In this document: one piece after another, positions 22,811-30,895 of the stretch | How positions within the stretch are numbered: position 1 is the stretch's first letter | How the letters are laid out: every line of letters starts with the position of its first letter | Source: Phycisphaerae bacterium | GTDB lineage: Bacteria; Planctomycetota; Phycisphaerae; Sedimentisphaerales; Anaerobacaceae | Reading direction: 5' to 3' | Assembly (NCBI GenBank): GCA_016782865.1 | Contig: JADHXR010000050.1 | Coordinates: 1-44,921 of the forward strand | DNA: 44,921 nucleotides | Position numbers and translations under genes: made by a program | The notes under the pieces: generated by a model | Told to the model about the DNA's origin: nothing | What the model saw: the letters and a program-made list of their open reading frames with translations, nothing else | Databases searched by the model: none

Positions 22811-23129
22811 GGAGACTATTGTCCACAGTGGCGGCAGGTCGTTCTTGGTCAACTTCGACAACAACAAACAGGGCTCTGCCAGGCATTCGCAGACAGAGTT
22901 GACGTTGGCAGGCACAATGTTATAGGCGATCGCGCAAGAAAGACTGCGACACGCGAGGGGGAAATTTTCCAACGATCCCGGTAAACCCGCTGGGCTATCT
23001 AACCGATACTTCTGGTGGAGCTGTTTCCAGCACGGAGGCCATTGTCCCATAAAGAATGAGATGAGGTTAATACCCAATGTGCCCTTATGACGGGAGCCGA
23101 GAGGCTTGCCGCCCGGGCGGGAGTAAGCT

Positions 23130-23951
23130 ATGGCATTCGATGTCACTATAAAAGAATACCTCAAAGAGATCGACGAAGCATCCCTGCTGACAAGGCAGCA
23201 GGAACAGGAATTGGGCAGGTTGATCGTCCATGAAAACGACCAGTGCGCCAGGGAACAACTGGTGCGAAGCAATCTCAGACTGGTCGTCAATATCGCCAAG
23301 AAATACGGCGACCGTGGGATGAGTCTCGGCGATCTGATCGAAGAGGGCAACCTGGGCCTGATAAGGGCCGTCGATTACTTCGATCCCGAGCGCGGCGTTC
23401 GCTTCAGCACGTACGCGGCATGGTGGATAAAACAAGGCATCAAACGTGCGATGCTGGAAAATGTTCAGCCCGTGCACATTCCGACTTACATGGTTGCGCT
23501 GATAAACCAGTGGCGGCATATTACGTCCGAACTGGAAAGCACGCTCGGCAGAATGCCAGGCGTCGAAGAAATGGCCGACACCATGCAGTTGTCCTTGCGC
23601 AAGGCAAAAGTCATACACCGTGTTGTTGACGTCATCAGCTCTGCCGGCGAGACTTACGGCGGTGAGGATGTTGATGAAGATCAAATGCTCGAGGCGATCC
23701 TGGAGGATCGAAACATTGGCAAGCCGGAAGATGAATTGGCGGCCAGTGAAGAGAAAGCAAAAGCCCTTAGATTGCTCGACGAAATCGACCCGCGGGAGGC
23801 GGATATCCTGAGGTCGCACTACGGCCTCGCCGGCGAAACGCCGATGTCACTCAAGGAGATCGGCAAGAAGATGGGGCTCACGCGAGAGAGGATCCGCCAG
23901 CTCCGGCGTGACGCGCTCACGAAGCTGTACGAGTGCATGAACGGAGAATAA
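23130..23951 (+). CDS. RpoD-like RNA polymerase sigma factor (group 2/3)
   Basis: A 273-residue sigma-70 factor lacking the long region 1.1 of housekeeping RpoD. Region 1.2 is VTIKEYLKEIDEASLL. Region 2 is complete (LRLVVNIAKKYGDRGMSLGD, LGLIRAVDYFDPERG, FSTYAAWWIKQGIKRAM), including the aromatic residues that melt the -10 element. Region 3 is about 125-200 and contains GRMPGVEEMADTM. Region 4 shows SLKEIGKKMGLTRERIRQL. It is too well conserved to be an ECF. It is probably an alternative vegetative-like sigma factor. Its start follows GGGAG at about seven bases. Confidence 0.93.
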   Translation: MAFDVTIKEYLKEIDEASLLTRQQEQELGRLIVHENDQCAREQLVRSNLRLVVNIAKKYGDRGMSLGDLIEEGNLGLIRAVDYFDPERGVRFSTYAAWWIKQGIKRAMLENVQPVHIPTYMVALINQWRHITSELESTLGRMPGVEEMADTMQLSLRKAKVIHRVVDVISSAGETYGGEDVDEDQMLEAILEDRNIGKPEDELAASEEKAKALRLLDEIDPREADILRSHYGLAGETPMSLKEIGKKMGLTRERIRQLRRDALTKLYECMNGE

Positions 23952-23956
23952 CACCC

Positions 23957-24136
23957 AGGACCATGCACAAAATAACTTCCCGTTTTGTCGCCCAATTGCA
24001 CGGCATCTTTGGCTGTTCCTCATTCGTGGAATCCTCAACGTAGAACAGCTACGCTTCCGGTTCCACTCAATCGTCACAGCCAAATCTCCCATACACTTGG
24101 CCCCCAAATTCGGGAATCTATTTCGTGCACGGTCCT
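23957..24136. repeat. 180 bp imperfect palindrome, family AGGACCRTGCAC
   Basis: Left end AGGACCATGCACAAAATA and right end complement of AGGACCGTGCACGAAATA. Inner arms pair through CTTTGGCTGT / ACAGCCAAA and TCGTGGAA / TTCCACTC, closing on CGTAGAACAGCTACG. It begins five bases after the stop of the RpoD-like gene and is non-coding. It is unrelated in sequence to the palindrome at 22520-22699 but identical in length. Confidence 0.65.
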
Positions 24137-24173
24137 TACAACATATCAATAAAGACTTGCATTTCGTCCAGTC

Positions 24174-24252
24174 ATAGCGTATAGCGTATGGCGTTTAGCG
24201 TTTAGTCTATCGCCCGGTGACTATCCGCTATCCGCTACACGCTGTACGCTAT
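24174..24252. repeat. Heptamer array TAGCGTA with inverted partner
   Basis: ATAGCGTATAGCGTATGGCG and TTAGCGTTTAG on the left, then CTATCCGCTATCCGCTACACG and TACGCTAT on the right, which is the complement pattern. It lies directly upstream of apt. A longer heptamer array is at 30249-30310. Confidence 0.55.
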
Positions 24253-24265
24253 TAAGGACATATAC

Positions 24266-24796
24266 ATGACAGGCAAAGGAATTGACCTGCGGAGATTCAT
24301 CCGCGAGGTACCCGACTGGCCCAAAGATGGGATTCTCTTTCGCGACATCACGCCGTTACTGGCGGATCCGAAGGCATTTGCGGCGGCGGTCGATGCGCTA
24401 TCGGCCGCTTTTACTGAGGCGGGCATCGAATATGTCGCTGCCGTGGAGGCCAGAGGATTCATCTTTGGCTCGGTGGTCGCCGAAAGACTCGGAGCCGGTT
24501 TTGTGCCCATTCGAAAGAAGGGCAAACTGCCGGCGCAAACCGAGAGCATTACCTACGATTTGGAGTACGGAACCGACTGCTTGGAAGTCCACCTCGACGC
24601 GATCGAGAGCGGGGCGAAGGTCTTGATGGTCGACGATCTGCTGGCGACCGGCGGGACAATGGCCGCGGCCTGTAAGCTCATCGAAAGAATAGGAGGACGA
24701 GTCGCCGGCATCGTATTTCTTATAGAACTCGCGGCCCTGCGCGGAGCCGAAAAGATATCCGATTACAAGGTGACATCAATTATTTCATTCGAGTAG
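24266..24796 (+). CDS. apt: Adenine phosphoribosyltransferase
   Basis: A 176-residue purine salvage enzyme converting adenine and PRPP to AMP. Motifs: PDWPKDGILFRDITPLL at the N-terminus, AAVEARGFIFGSVVAERL, FVPIRKKGKLP, and the PRPP-binding loop VLMVDDLLATGGTMAA near residues 130-145. Length and order match bacterial Apt. The start ATG follows AAGGAC at about seven bases. It stands before the OPT transporter gene with 72 bases between and may be transcribed separately. Confidence 0.96.
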   Translation: MTGKGIDLRRFIREVPDWPKDGILFRDITPLLADPKAFAAAVDALSAAFTEAGIEYVAAVEARGFIFGSVVAERLGAGFVPIRKKGKLPAQTESITYDLEYGTDCLEVHLDAIESGAKVLMVDDLLATGGTMAAACKLIERIGGRVAGIVFLIELAALRGAEKISDYKVTSIISFE

Positions 24797-24868
24797 ACCC
24801 TCGCAGGAATACCTGCGAGCGCAGAGAAGGCCTTTGCAAAAGTCTGGCACTGATAAGGAGAGTCAATA

Positions 24869-26638
24869 GTGGCAACCAGTGGAGATGCCGGAGAAAGGAT
24901 CATCCGCCGGGGACCTTACCCGGAACTGACGCTGACGGCGGTTCTCGTGGGCTACGGATTGGGAATTCTCATCGCACTGAGCATCGGCTACGCCAGCCTG
25001 GTCCTGGGTTTTTCCATCGAAGGCTCGGAGGTGGCTGCGATCCTGGGATTCGGGATCCTTCGAGGCATCATGCGTCGCAGCAGCATCGTCGAGAACAACA
25101 TTAACCAGACCATCGCAAGCTCGGTCAACGGCGCCTCGGCCGGCATGATGTTTACGGTGCCGGCCCTGTTCATTCTGGGTGAAACCGAATTCAACGCCGT
25201 TCTGATGGTCTTCTCGTGCATCGCCGGCGGTATCCTCGGTATCGCGTTTATCATCCCGCTCCGCAAGCAGATGATCGACTACGAGCGGCTCGCCTATCCG
25301 GGCGGTGTCGCCGTTGCAACGATTCTAAAATCCCCCGGCGCCGGGGTCCACAAAGCCATGTTGCTGCTGTCCGGCCTGACATTGAGCGGTGTCGTTTACT
25401 TCTTCAGCCAGTACATGGCGCAGATAAAAGGAATCTCCGCTTTCGAGAACTGGAACCTCGGCGGGTCGATAGGGATGCCGGAATACATGAACGGCATCTG
25501 GTATATCTCCCTGATGACTGTCGGTGTCGGCTTCATTTCTGGCAGAGGCGGCTTCTCCTTTGTCATCGGAGGTTTCGTCTGCTACTGGATTCTGGCTCCT
25601 TGTCTGGCCGGGATGGAACTGCTGCCTTCGGCTGAGGCCCTTGGGCAACTCGAGATGAGCATGCCGGGGTATTTGCGATTGACCTTGTTCAGGCCGGCCG
25701 GTATCGGCATGCTGATTGGCGGGGCCCTGACCGGCATTGTGCTGGCGCTGCCGCTGATTGTCAGCGCCGTTCGCAGTATGCAAAGCGCTGCGAAGATGAA
25801 GACGGCCGTCTCGAAGGACGAAATGCCGATTCGCCTGCTCTACATTGCAATCGCCGGAGCGACTATTCTGCTGTTTGTGATTGCCGTTACCTCCGTCGAG
25901 GACATGGGTCTGCTCCGCGGGGCTCTGATGGCTCTGCTCGGCACACTCTGGATATGGGTTGCCGGTGTGATCCTTTCCGAGTGCATTGGCCGGACCAACT
26001 GGTCGCCGCTCAGTGGAATGACACTAATCGCGGTCACTATCCTGATTGTTATTTGCAGCGGATTGCCCGACTCTGCGGCCACGATCGCCTCGGTCATGGT
26101 TGGGGCCGCCGCATGTGTCGCAATGGCCCAGGCGTGCGACCTGATGCTTGACCTCAAGACTGGGTATCTGGTGGGCGCCTCACCGAGGAAGCAGCAAATA
26201 GGGCAATTCCTTGCTACCTGGCTGGGACCTGTCGTAATCATCTGTCTTATTTTTGTGCTTCACAAGGCCTACGGCCTGGGCAGCGACCGGCTACCAGCGC
26301 CTCAGGGCCAGGCGCTTGCCAGCACGATAAAGGGAATCCTGGGCGGAGACGTGCCGCTTGAAAAGTACATCGCCGGTGCCGGTCTCGGCGCCTTGCTCAG
26401 TGCAAGCGGTATCGGCGGACTTGGCATCCTGGTCGGCCTCGGCTTTTATCTGCCGTTTAGCATTGTACTGACCTACAGCATCGGAATGGCGATCCGGATG
26501 CTCTTAGACCGGATAAAGGGCCCCAGGTTCAGCGAAGATGTGGGGATCCCCGTGGCGGCCGGTCTGATCGTCGGAGAAGCCCTCGTCGGTGTCGGCTTCG
26601 CTTTGTACTTTATTATCGCCGGCGCAATGGGCGGATAG
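24869..26638 (+). CDS. OPT family oligopeptide transporter (first copy)
   Basis: A 589-residue polytopic protein with about 14-16 hydrophobic segments. OPT features seen: PYPELTLTAVLVGYGLGILI at the start, NNINQTIASSVNGASAGMMF, IPLRKQMIDYERLAYPGGVA, GYLVGASPRKQQIGQFLATW, and the ending GIPVAAGLIVGEALVGV. The start is GTG with AAGGAGA nine bases upstream. OPT proteins import small peptides or metal chelates; the substrate here is unknown. A second OPT gene (32322-34286) and a third fragment (30653-30895) occur in the window. The downstream small membrane protein starts nine bases after the stop. Confidence 0.92.
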   Translation: MATSGDAGERIIRRGPYPELTLTAVLVGYGLGILIALSIGYASLVLGFSIEGSEVAAILGFGILRGIMRRSSIVENNINQTIASSVNGASAGMMFTVPALFILGETEFNAVLMVFSCIAGGILGIAFIIPLRKQMIDYERLAYPGGVAVATILKSPGAGVHKAMLLLSGLTLSGVVYFFSQYMAQIKGISAFENWNLGGSIGMPEYMNGIWYISLMTVGVGFISGRGGFSFVIGGFVCYWILAPCLAGMELLPSAEALGQLEMSMPGYLRLTLFRPAGIGMLIGGALTGIVLALPLIVSAVRSMQSAAKMKTAVSKDEMPIRLLYIAIAGATILLFVIAVTSVEDMGLLRGALMALLGTLWIWVAGVILSECIGRTNWSPLSGMTLIAVTILIVICSGLPDSAATIASVMVGAAACVAMAQACDLMLDLKTGYLVGASPRKQQIGQFLATWLGPVVIICLIFVLHKAYGLGSDRLPAPQGQALASTIKGILGGDVPLEKYIAGAGLGALLSASGIGGLGILVGLGFYLPFSIVLTYSIGMAIRMLLDRIKGPRFSEDVGIPVAAGLIVGEALVGVGFALYFIIAGAMGG

Positions 26639-26647
26639 GAAGAAATC

Positions 26648-27187
26648 ATGATGAAAAAACTCGGATACCTGATGATAATCCTTGGCTTCCTTGCCGGAGC
26701 TCTCACGGCGGTTGTGGACAAAGAGCAAATCCGCTGGGACCACTTTGCTCTTGCCTTTGTCCTCGGCGCCGCGGGCGTCGCATTTGCGCGGATCAGTGAC
26801 AGGCGGCAAAGCCGGCAGGAAGGAAAACTCGCCTCCAATATGCAGTCAGTCGAAGCCAGCCTCGATCGAATTGTCAAGAACATGACCGGTCTCAACGCCG
26901 AGAAGGCCTCGATCAATACCTATGATGTTCACCACCGGATCGACGAGCTTTTTGCCGACGATTTGAACACGTTTGTCGAGGCCCGCCAGAGCATCGCACA
27001 CACACATAGCCTGAACGCTTACGCCGACGTGATGACTTCGTTTGCGGCGGGCGAACGGTATCTGAACCGTGTCTGGTCGGCCTCGGTGGATGGATATATC
27101 GACGAGGTCAATGCCTATCTCGACAAAGCCCAGGAACAATTCGTCGAGACCCACCACAAAGTTTGCCGATTGAAACAGACACTCTGA
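26648..27187 (+). CDS. Small membrane protein of unknown function, linked to OPT gene
   Basis: A 179-residue protein. Two N-terminal hydrophobic helices (LGYLMIILGFLAGALTAVV and HFALAFVLGAAGVAFARI) are followed by about 125 residues of charged, helical sequence (QSVEASLDRIVKNM, DDLNTFVEARQSIAHTH, VNAYLDKAQEQFVETHH) that looks coiled-coil-like and would face the cytosol. I do not recognise the family. It starts nine bases after the OPT stop with AGGAAG upstream, so it is co-expressed and may be an accessory or regulator of that transporter. This is inferred from position only. Confidence 0.7.
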   Translation: MMKKLGYLMIILGFLAGALTAVVDKEQIRWDHFALAFVLGAAGVAFARISDRRQSRQEGKLASNMQSVEASLDRIVKNMTGLNAEKASINTYDVHHRIDELFADDLNTFVEARQSIAHTHSLNAYADVMTSFAAGERYLNRVWSASVDGYIDEVNAYLDKAQEQFVETHHKVCRLKQTL

Positions 27188-27507
27188 GGCGCGCTCGAAC
27201 ACGATGTCTCTGATCGGATTCGAGGGGTAGCCGAAGGAAAAAACGAAAGAACCTCAATGAGAAGGAAAAATAGGTAAGGTGCCCCCGGATTACCCGGATT
27301 AGCACTCAGGCTCTTTTTGAGAAACGCTAAAGCCAACCACACAAGAACATTGACATCTAATTCCCGATAGACTAAATTTCCAATAAGAAGTGATGTATTT
27401 TGTTATGTTTGGATTCGTAATGAGAGGACGTGTTTTTGATCTATCTCTTCTGCTCTTTTGTGGCGACAGGCACATGATGACTAATCCTATCGTGTGGAGG
27501 TGCGAAA
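27188..27507. other. Gene-free AT-richer stretch before the RM system
   Basis: No coding region, tRNA or strong hairpin is seen. The second half is visibly richer in A and T than the flanking housekeeping genes, as is common at borders of acquired DNA. GGAGGT at 27496-27501 is the ribosome binding site of the methyltransferase. Confidence 0.5.
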
Positions 27508-28425
27508 TTGTGTAATTCGTTAGGTCCTTTTGAACTGAATGCCGTGGCAAACGGAGACTGCCGGGATCTTATTCCACAGTTGCCAGACGAGAGCATCGAT
27601 GTGTTAGTAACCAGCCCCCCCTATTGGGGGCAACGGACTTCAAATGGTAGTGGGACAGAAGAGGATCCGCGAGACTATCTCCGATCACTGACCGAAACCT
27701 TTGCGAGTTTCCTGCCAAAATTGAAGAAGGAAGGGTTGGTCTGGATCAATATCGGCGATGCATACGACACGCCAGTGAACTGGAGGCGCAAGGACTCCGA
27801 ATACAGTTCGTTAGGTCCTGACAAGAGCGGACTGGGCGAAGACAATTCAGCTTATGTGAAACCGAGAGCAAAAAGAAAGGCGTTCATCGATAAGACGACC
27901 GGCTGGTTAAGGTACGGCAATCTTTTGGGGCTGCCTTATCGGCTTGTAGTCAACCTATGTGAGCGGGGTTATCTGTTAAGGGGCGAAGTCATCTGGCGGA
28001 AGAAGAACCCTATGCCGGAGGGTCGGTGCCGGCGGCCTCATCGCAGGCACGAGCCAGTTTACCTTCTGACTAGAAACGAGAGACACGCTTTTCGCGTTTC
28101 ACCGCCAGTCGGGACTATCTGGGAATTTCCCAATGAAAAAATAGATGGCTTAGCACATTATTCGAGATTTCCGGAAGAGTTACCTGTCCGGTGTATCGAA
28201 GCCTATGGGCAACTGGGGTCAGACGTGATTATTTTTGACCCTTTCTCCGGATCAGGAACTACAGGCATTGCAGCCGTGCGCTTGGGCTGCTCATTCATTG
28301 GCTTTGAGATCGACAGAGATCAAGTAACAGCCTCAAACGAACGCATAAGGAGAATAGAGACAGAAGATGTTCCACTGTTCAGGCTGGGCGGAAGTCTTTC
28401 CATCGCGCCACGACAAATCTTGTGA
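27508..28425 (+). CDS. Type II DNA methyltransferase (beta class, N4-cytosine or N6-adenine)
   Basis: A 305-residue amino-methyltransferase. The catalytic motif IV is TSPPYWGQ near residue 35; SPPY is typical of N4-cytosine enzymes, though some N6-adenine enzymes share it. The SAM-binding motif I comes at the C-terminal end (DPFSGSGTTGIAAVRLG, then FIGFEIDRD), so the motif order is that of the beta class. The middle has LVWINIGDAYDT and GYLLRGEVIWRKKNPMP. It starts at TTG with GGAGGT six bases upstream. It converges on the endonuclease gene, with a 47-base overlap of the 3' ends. It would protect host DNA from that enzyme. Confidence 0.92.
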   Translation: MCNSLGPFELNAVANGDCRDLIPQLPDESIDVLVTSPPYWGQRTSNGSGTEEDPRDYLRSLTETFASFLPKLKKEGLVWINIGDAYDTPVNWRRKDSEYSSLGPDKSGLGEDNSAYVKPRAKRKAFIDKTTGWLRYGNLLGLPYRLVVNLCERGYLLRGEVIWRKKNPMPEGRCRRPHRRHEPVYLLTRNERHAFRVSPPVGTIWEFPNEKIDGLAHYSRFPEELPVRCIEAYGQLGSDVIIFDPFSGSGTTGIAAVRLGCSFIGFEIDRDQVTASNERIRRIETEDVPLFRLGGSLSIAPRQIL

Positions 28426-29527
28426 AACAATCATCTGGGTTTCTAAAATCGCAAACATAAATTCTTCTTTCTGCCGGTAGTATGCTGGGACTTGGCACTG
28501 TGTTCTGATTATATGAAAAGCATCCTGTGAAGTAGCCCTCATCCTCGATGTCTCTTCTCTTTGCACTTCTTCTCCCACCGACCTCCCCGAGTTCACCCCT
28601 GTTCAAAGGTTCGTCTGCAGGTGTGCTCTTGCAGTCCATTGTCCAGAGTGGTGACGTATAACCAGAACTGGAGAGAGCAGTACTCATCGGCACGTCGTCT
28701 GTCCTCCTTTCAGCAAAACTCGATTTTACGTGCACTACACCAAAGAATATACTCTTTCTTCCGGCCTTGCACCCAGACAGAACCACGTCAATTTTGTCGG
28801 CTTCAATTCTATCGCCAACATCAATGGCATTGACAATCTCTTGCTTCTTCGCACCATCGGGGATGAAGAGAGCGATGCCTTTCTTCTTCAGGAACGGAGA
28901 ATAATGGCGAACCAATATCTCTTCTAACGCCCATCCCCCGGTTCGCTTCCAACTCTGGGTCAAATCCAGTCGAGCAAATTGTGCGGGATGATTAAAGGGA
29001 TCGCAGTAGGCCCTGTATATCAGAAACCACCAAATATCTGAAGGATTGGCAGTTGGCCAAGTCTTCACAGCTTCGAGAAAAGCTCTTGTGACGGAGTCTG
29101 TCTTCAAAGCTTGACCTAAGCGCGTGTCTGCACTGGACAGGCGAGAAAGGCCATCACGCAATGTCTTGACGACGTGCTCGAATTCGTCAACCGTGCTATT
29201 GGAAAGCGTATATTTGGCGTCGTAACTAGCGTACCTGAATCTAACAGTGACATCGCTCCCAGCCTTTTCCACATAAATATGCCTTTCTACCTTTGGATTC
29301 TGGGCCGCGTCAGGAAGATTTGAAAACAACTCCTCCATTCCGAAGCCCATTTCCCCAGCTATCGCCAGTAGCATTTCCAGGCTGGGGATCGTCTCTGCCC
29401 GTTCGAAACGCGTTATCCACCCCGGCCCCAGAATCAGACGCTCCTCGAGTTCGCTGGCGCTGACGCCTACTTGTTCTCGGAGAACTCGTAGGCGTTCTAG
29501 GAGCGCTATTAGATATTGCTCAGTCAT
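28379..29527 (-). CDS. Type II restriction endonuclease with N-terminal helix-turn-helix (BsaWI-like)
   Basis: A 382-residue protein. Residues about 8-68 form an XRE-like helix-turn-helix (LREQVGVSASELEERLILG, WITRFERAETIPSLEMLL). The C-terminal half contains ADKIDVVL (Asp247) and GVVHVKSSFAERRTDDVPMS (Lys268), which fit a PD-(D/E)xK nuclease core and remind me of the BsaWI family; this is from memory and is not proven. The specificity is unknown. Its ATG overlaps the controller stop (ATGA), and the methyltransferase converges on it. The fused DNA-binding domain, next to a separate controller protein, is unusual and could serve site recognition or regulation. Confidence 0.75.
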   Translation of the reverse strand: MTEQYLIALLERLRVLREQVGVSASELEERLILGPGWITRFERAETIPSLEMLLAIAGEMGFGMEELFSNLPDAAQNPKVERHIYVEKAGSDVTVRFRYASYDAKYTLSNSTVDEFEHVVKTLRDGLSRLSSADTRLGQALKTDSVTRAFLEAVKTWPTANPSDIWWFLIYRAYCDPFNHPAQFARLDLTQSWKRTGGWALEEILVRHYSPFLKKKGIALFIPDGAKKQEIVNAIDVGDRIEADKIDVVLSGCKAGRKSIFFGVVHVKSSFAERRTDDVPMSTALSSSGYTSPLWTMDCKSTPADEPLNRGELGEVGGRRSAKRRDIEDEGYFTGCFSYNQNTVPSPSILPAERRIYVCDFRNPDDCFTRFVVARWKDFRPA

Positions 29528-29745
29528 TTCACTAGTTCATCTGGACCAATGCCGAGGGCCGTTGCGATTCGATGTATGTTGATGAGACTTATATTGCGCT
29601 CCCCTCTTTCGACCCCACCTACGTAGGTTCGGTCTAGCCCGCAGGCGTGCGCGAGAGTCTCTTGGGAAAACCCCTTCGATTTCCTGAGACTTCTGAGCCT
29701 CTTGCCAAATGCTGCCTTGAGTTCTTCTTCGGGAACATCGACCAT
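29524..29745 (-). CDS. XRE-family controller protein of the RM system (C protein)
   Basis: A 73-residue helix-turn-helix protein: LRSLRKSKGFSQETLAHACG and the recognition helix LDRTYVGGVERGERNISL, with LALGIGPDELV-type ending. Size and sequence match restriction-modification controller proteins, which activate the endonuclease late so that methylation comes first. It overlaps the endonuclease start by 4 bases. A double operator matching the known C-box pattern lies 23-48 bases upstream of its start. It probably autoregulates the C-R operon. Confidence 0.88.
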   Translation of the reverse strand: MVDVPEEELKAAFGKRLRSLRKSKGFSQETLAHACGLDRTYVGGVERGERNISLINIHRIATALGIGPDELVK

Positions 29746-29767
29746 GCAGCTATTGCAACGTTGTTAT

Positions 29768-29793
29768 GACTATATGTCTACGGACTATAAGTA
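29768..29793 (-). promoter_or_regulatory. C-box double operator of the controller protein
   Basis: GACT-ATA-TGTC, four bases, GACT-ATA-AGTA. Two GACTnnnAGTC-like palindromes in tandem are the classic controller operator (OL and OR), each half here with one deviation. It lies 22 bases before the controller ATG. Confidence 0.75.
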
Positions 29794-30248
29794 TCATCTG
29801 GAGCCTTTCGGGGGCCACCATGCATATTTCCCTTTTCAGGGGCTCTGAATTCTTGGGCTCTTGTGGCGATCTGGCTCATTCGACTGCACTCAGGCCAAAC
29901 TTCGGCTGCGAGGTGTTTGAAAAGCGTTTCAGACAGGATTTATGCAGATTTTGTGGGGGCCTTGAGACATTGATTATTGACTATTGGTTTTCTTCGTGAT
30001 TGTTGAGAATCCGCGTTAATCGGTGTTAATCTGCGGTCAATTCCGGCTATGGTATGGTCCCAAGAATCGAGTATTCTTCGTTCAAAAGTGCGGGTACCTC
30101 GGGGTAAAAATATAAAAGTTTGAAAATTTCTTTATCTATTCCAGCATAAGAACTTACGACGAAAATACTGTCTACAATTTTGTAGAATTTCGTTCAAAAC
30201 GTGCATGTTGCTCTAATTATAGAGGCGCGTCTTTTGCGCGCGAAAGAA
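29794..30248. other. Gene-free intergenic stretch
   Basis: No convincing gene. It contains CCGCGTTAATCGGTGTTAATC, a phrase-like near repeat, and a perfect small palindrome TCTACAATTTTGTAGA near 30172. The open frames in it have no recognisable protein. Confidence 0.5.
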
Positions 30249-30310
30249 GATAGCGTATAGCGTATAGCGTATAGCGTATAGCGTAGAGCGTAGAGCGTAG
30301 AGCGGATAGG
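30249..30310. repeat. Tandem heptamer array TAGCGTA / AGCGTAG
   Basis: At least eight successive 7-base units: TAGCGTATAGCGTATAGCG, drifting into AGCGTAGAGCGTAG and AGCGGATAG. The same unit occurs at 24174-24252. Confidence 0.8.
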
Positions 30311-30340
30311 GAAAAAGGCAAAAAGGAGGCAAACGGCAGT

Positions 30341-30380
30341 GGAATATCGAATATCGAACAAGGAATGTCGAATGTCGAAG
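30341..30380. repeat. Short repeat GGAATATCGAATATCGAAC
   Basis: GAATATCGAATATCGAAC followed by GGAATGTCGAATGTCGAAG, two pairs of 8-base units. Its inverse form is at about 22740-22770. Beyond it to 30652 lie further phrase repeats (ACAAAGCCAATTTTCAGC and ACAAAGCCAATTTCAGC) and GCTCAG/CTGAGC hairpin, but no gene. Confidence 0.6.
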
Positions 30381-30652
30381 TCAATTTCGCAACCTCAGCG
30401 GTCTGAAGCGGTCTCGGCGGTTAATAGAAGTTGAAAAAACAAGCTTGTCCCGTTCGGTTTTGCTCAGGGCAGGCTCTGAGCGCAGTCTAACGGAGCCAAT
30501 CTCGTATTGCGTATATCGTAGAGCGCGATTGAGAGAACTCGATTTGAAAAAACAAAGCCAATTTTCAGCAGCCGAAAAGGATGTAAACTCTTTTGTAAAG
30601 GATGCTTATGAAAATAAACCTCCTCTGAACTCGGAGGAAAACAAAGCCAATT

Positions 30653-30895
30653 TCAGCGCTCGACACCGGCGTTATCTCCGTTTCCGCGGGCTGTTTGATA
30701 CAGCCAGTACGCCACGCCGAGCAGCAGCACCGCGCCGAGCCAGCCGCCCAAGGGCATCGTCTTGCCCCAGAAGTGCCTGATGATCGGCAGGTCGACTTCG
30801 TATTGTTTGAGGAGCACGATGGGGATCGCAAGGAGGATGCCCGTCAGGGCTTCGCCCGTTATAGGGCCCGAGGCGAACAGCAGGGCACGGACTGC
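30653..30895 (-). pseudogene. C-terminal fragment of an OPT transporter, in frame behind the M20 stop
   Basis: Directly after the M20 peptidase TGA and in the same frame, 80 codons read as the end of an OPT transporter: ALLFASGPITGEALTGILLA, then VLLKQYEVDLPIIRHFWG and ending in a membrane helix LGAVLLLGVAYWLYQT. It matches the C-terminus of the OPT protein at 32322-34286 (ITGEALMGIIVAIPIVLLKQ, FEIDLPIIEHF) but is clearly a diverged paralogue. All upstream parts are missing. It is a relic of a third OPT gene. Confidence 0.8.

Noticed and set aside
23957..24136. Small RNA gene behind the RpoD-like gene
   Set aside because: The sequence is a near-complete palindrome without a promoter or terminal T run; a repeat element explains it better.
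30249..30310. CRISPR-like array
   Set aside because: Units are only seven bases with no spacers and no cas genes nearby; it is a simple tandem array.
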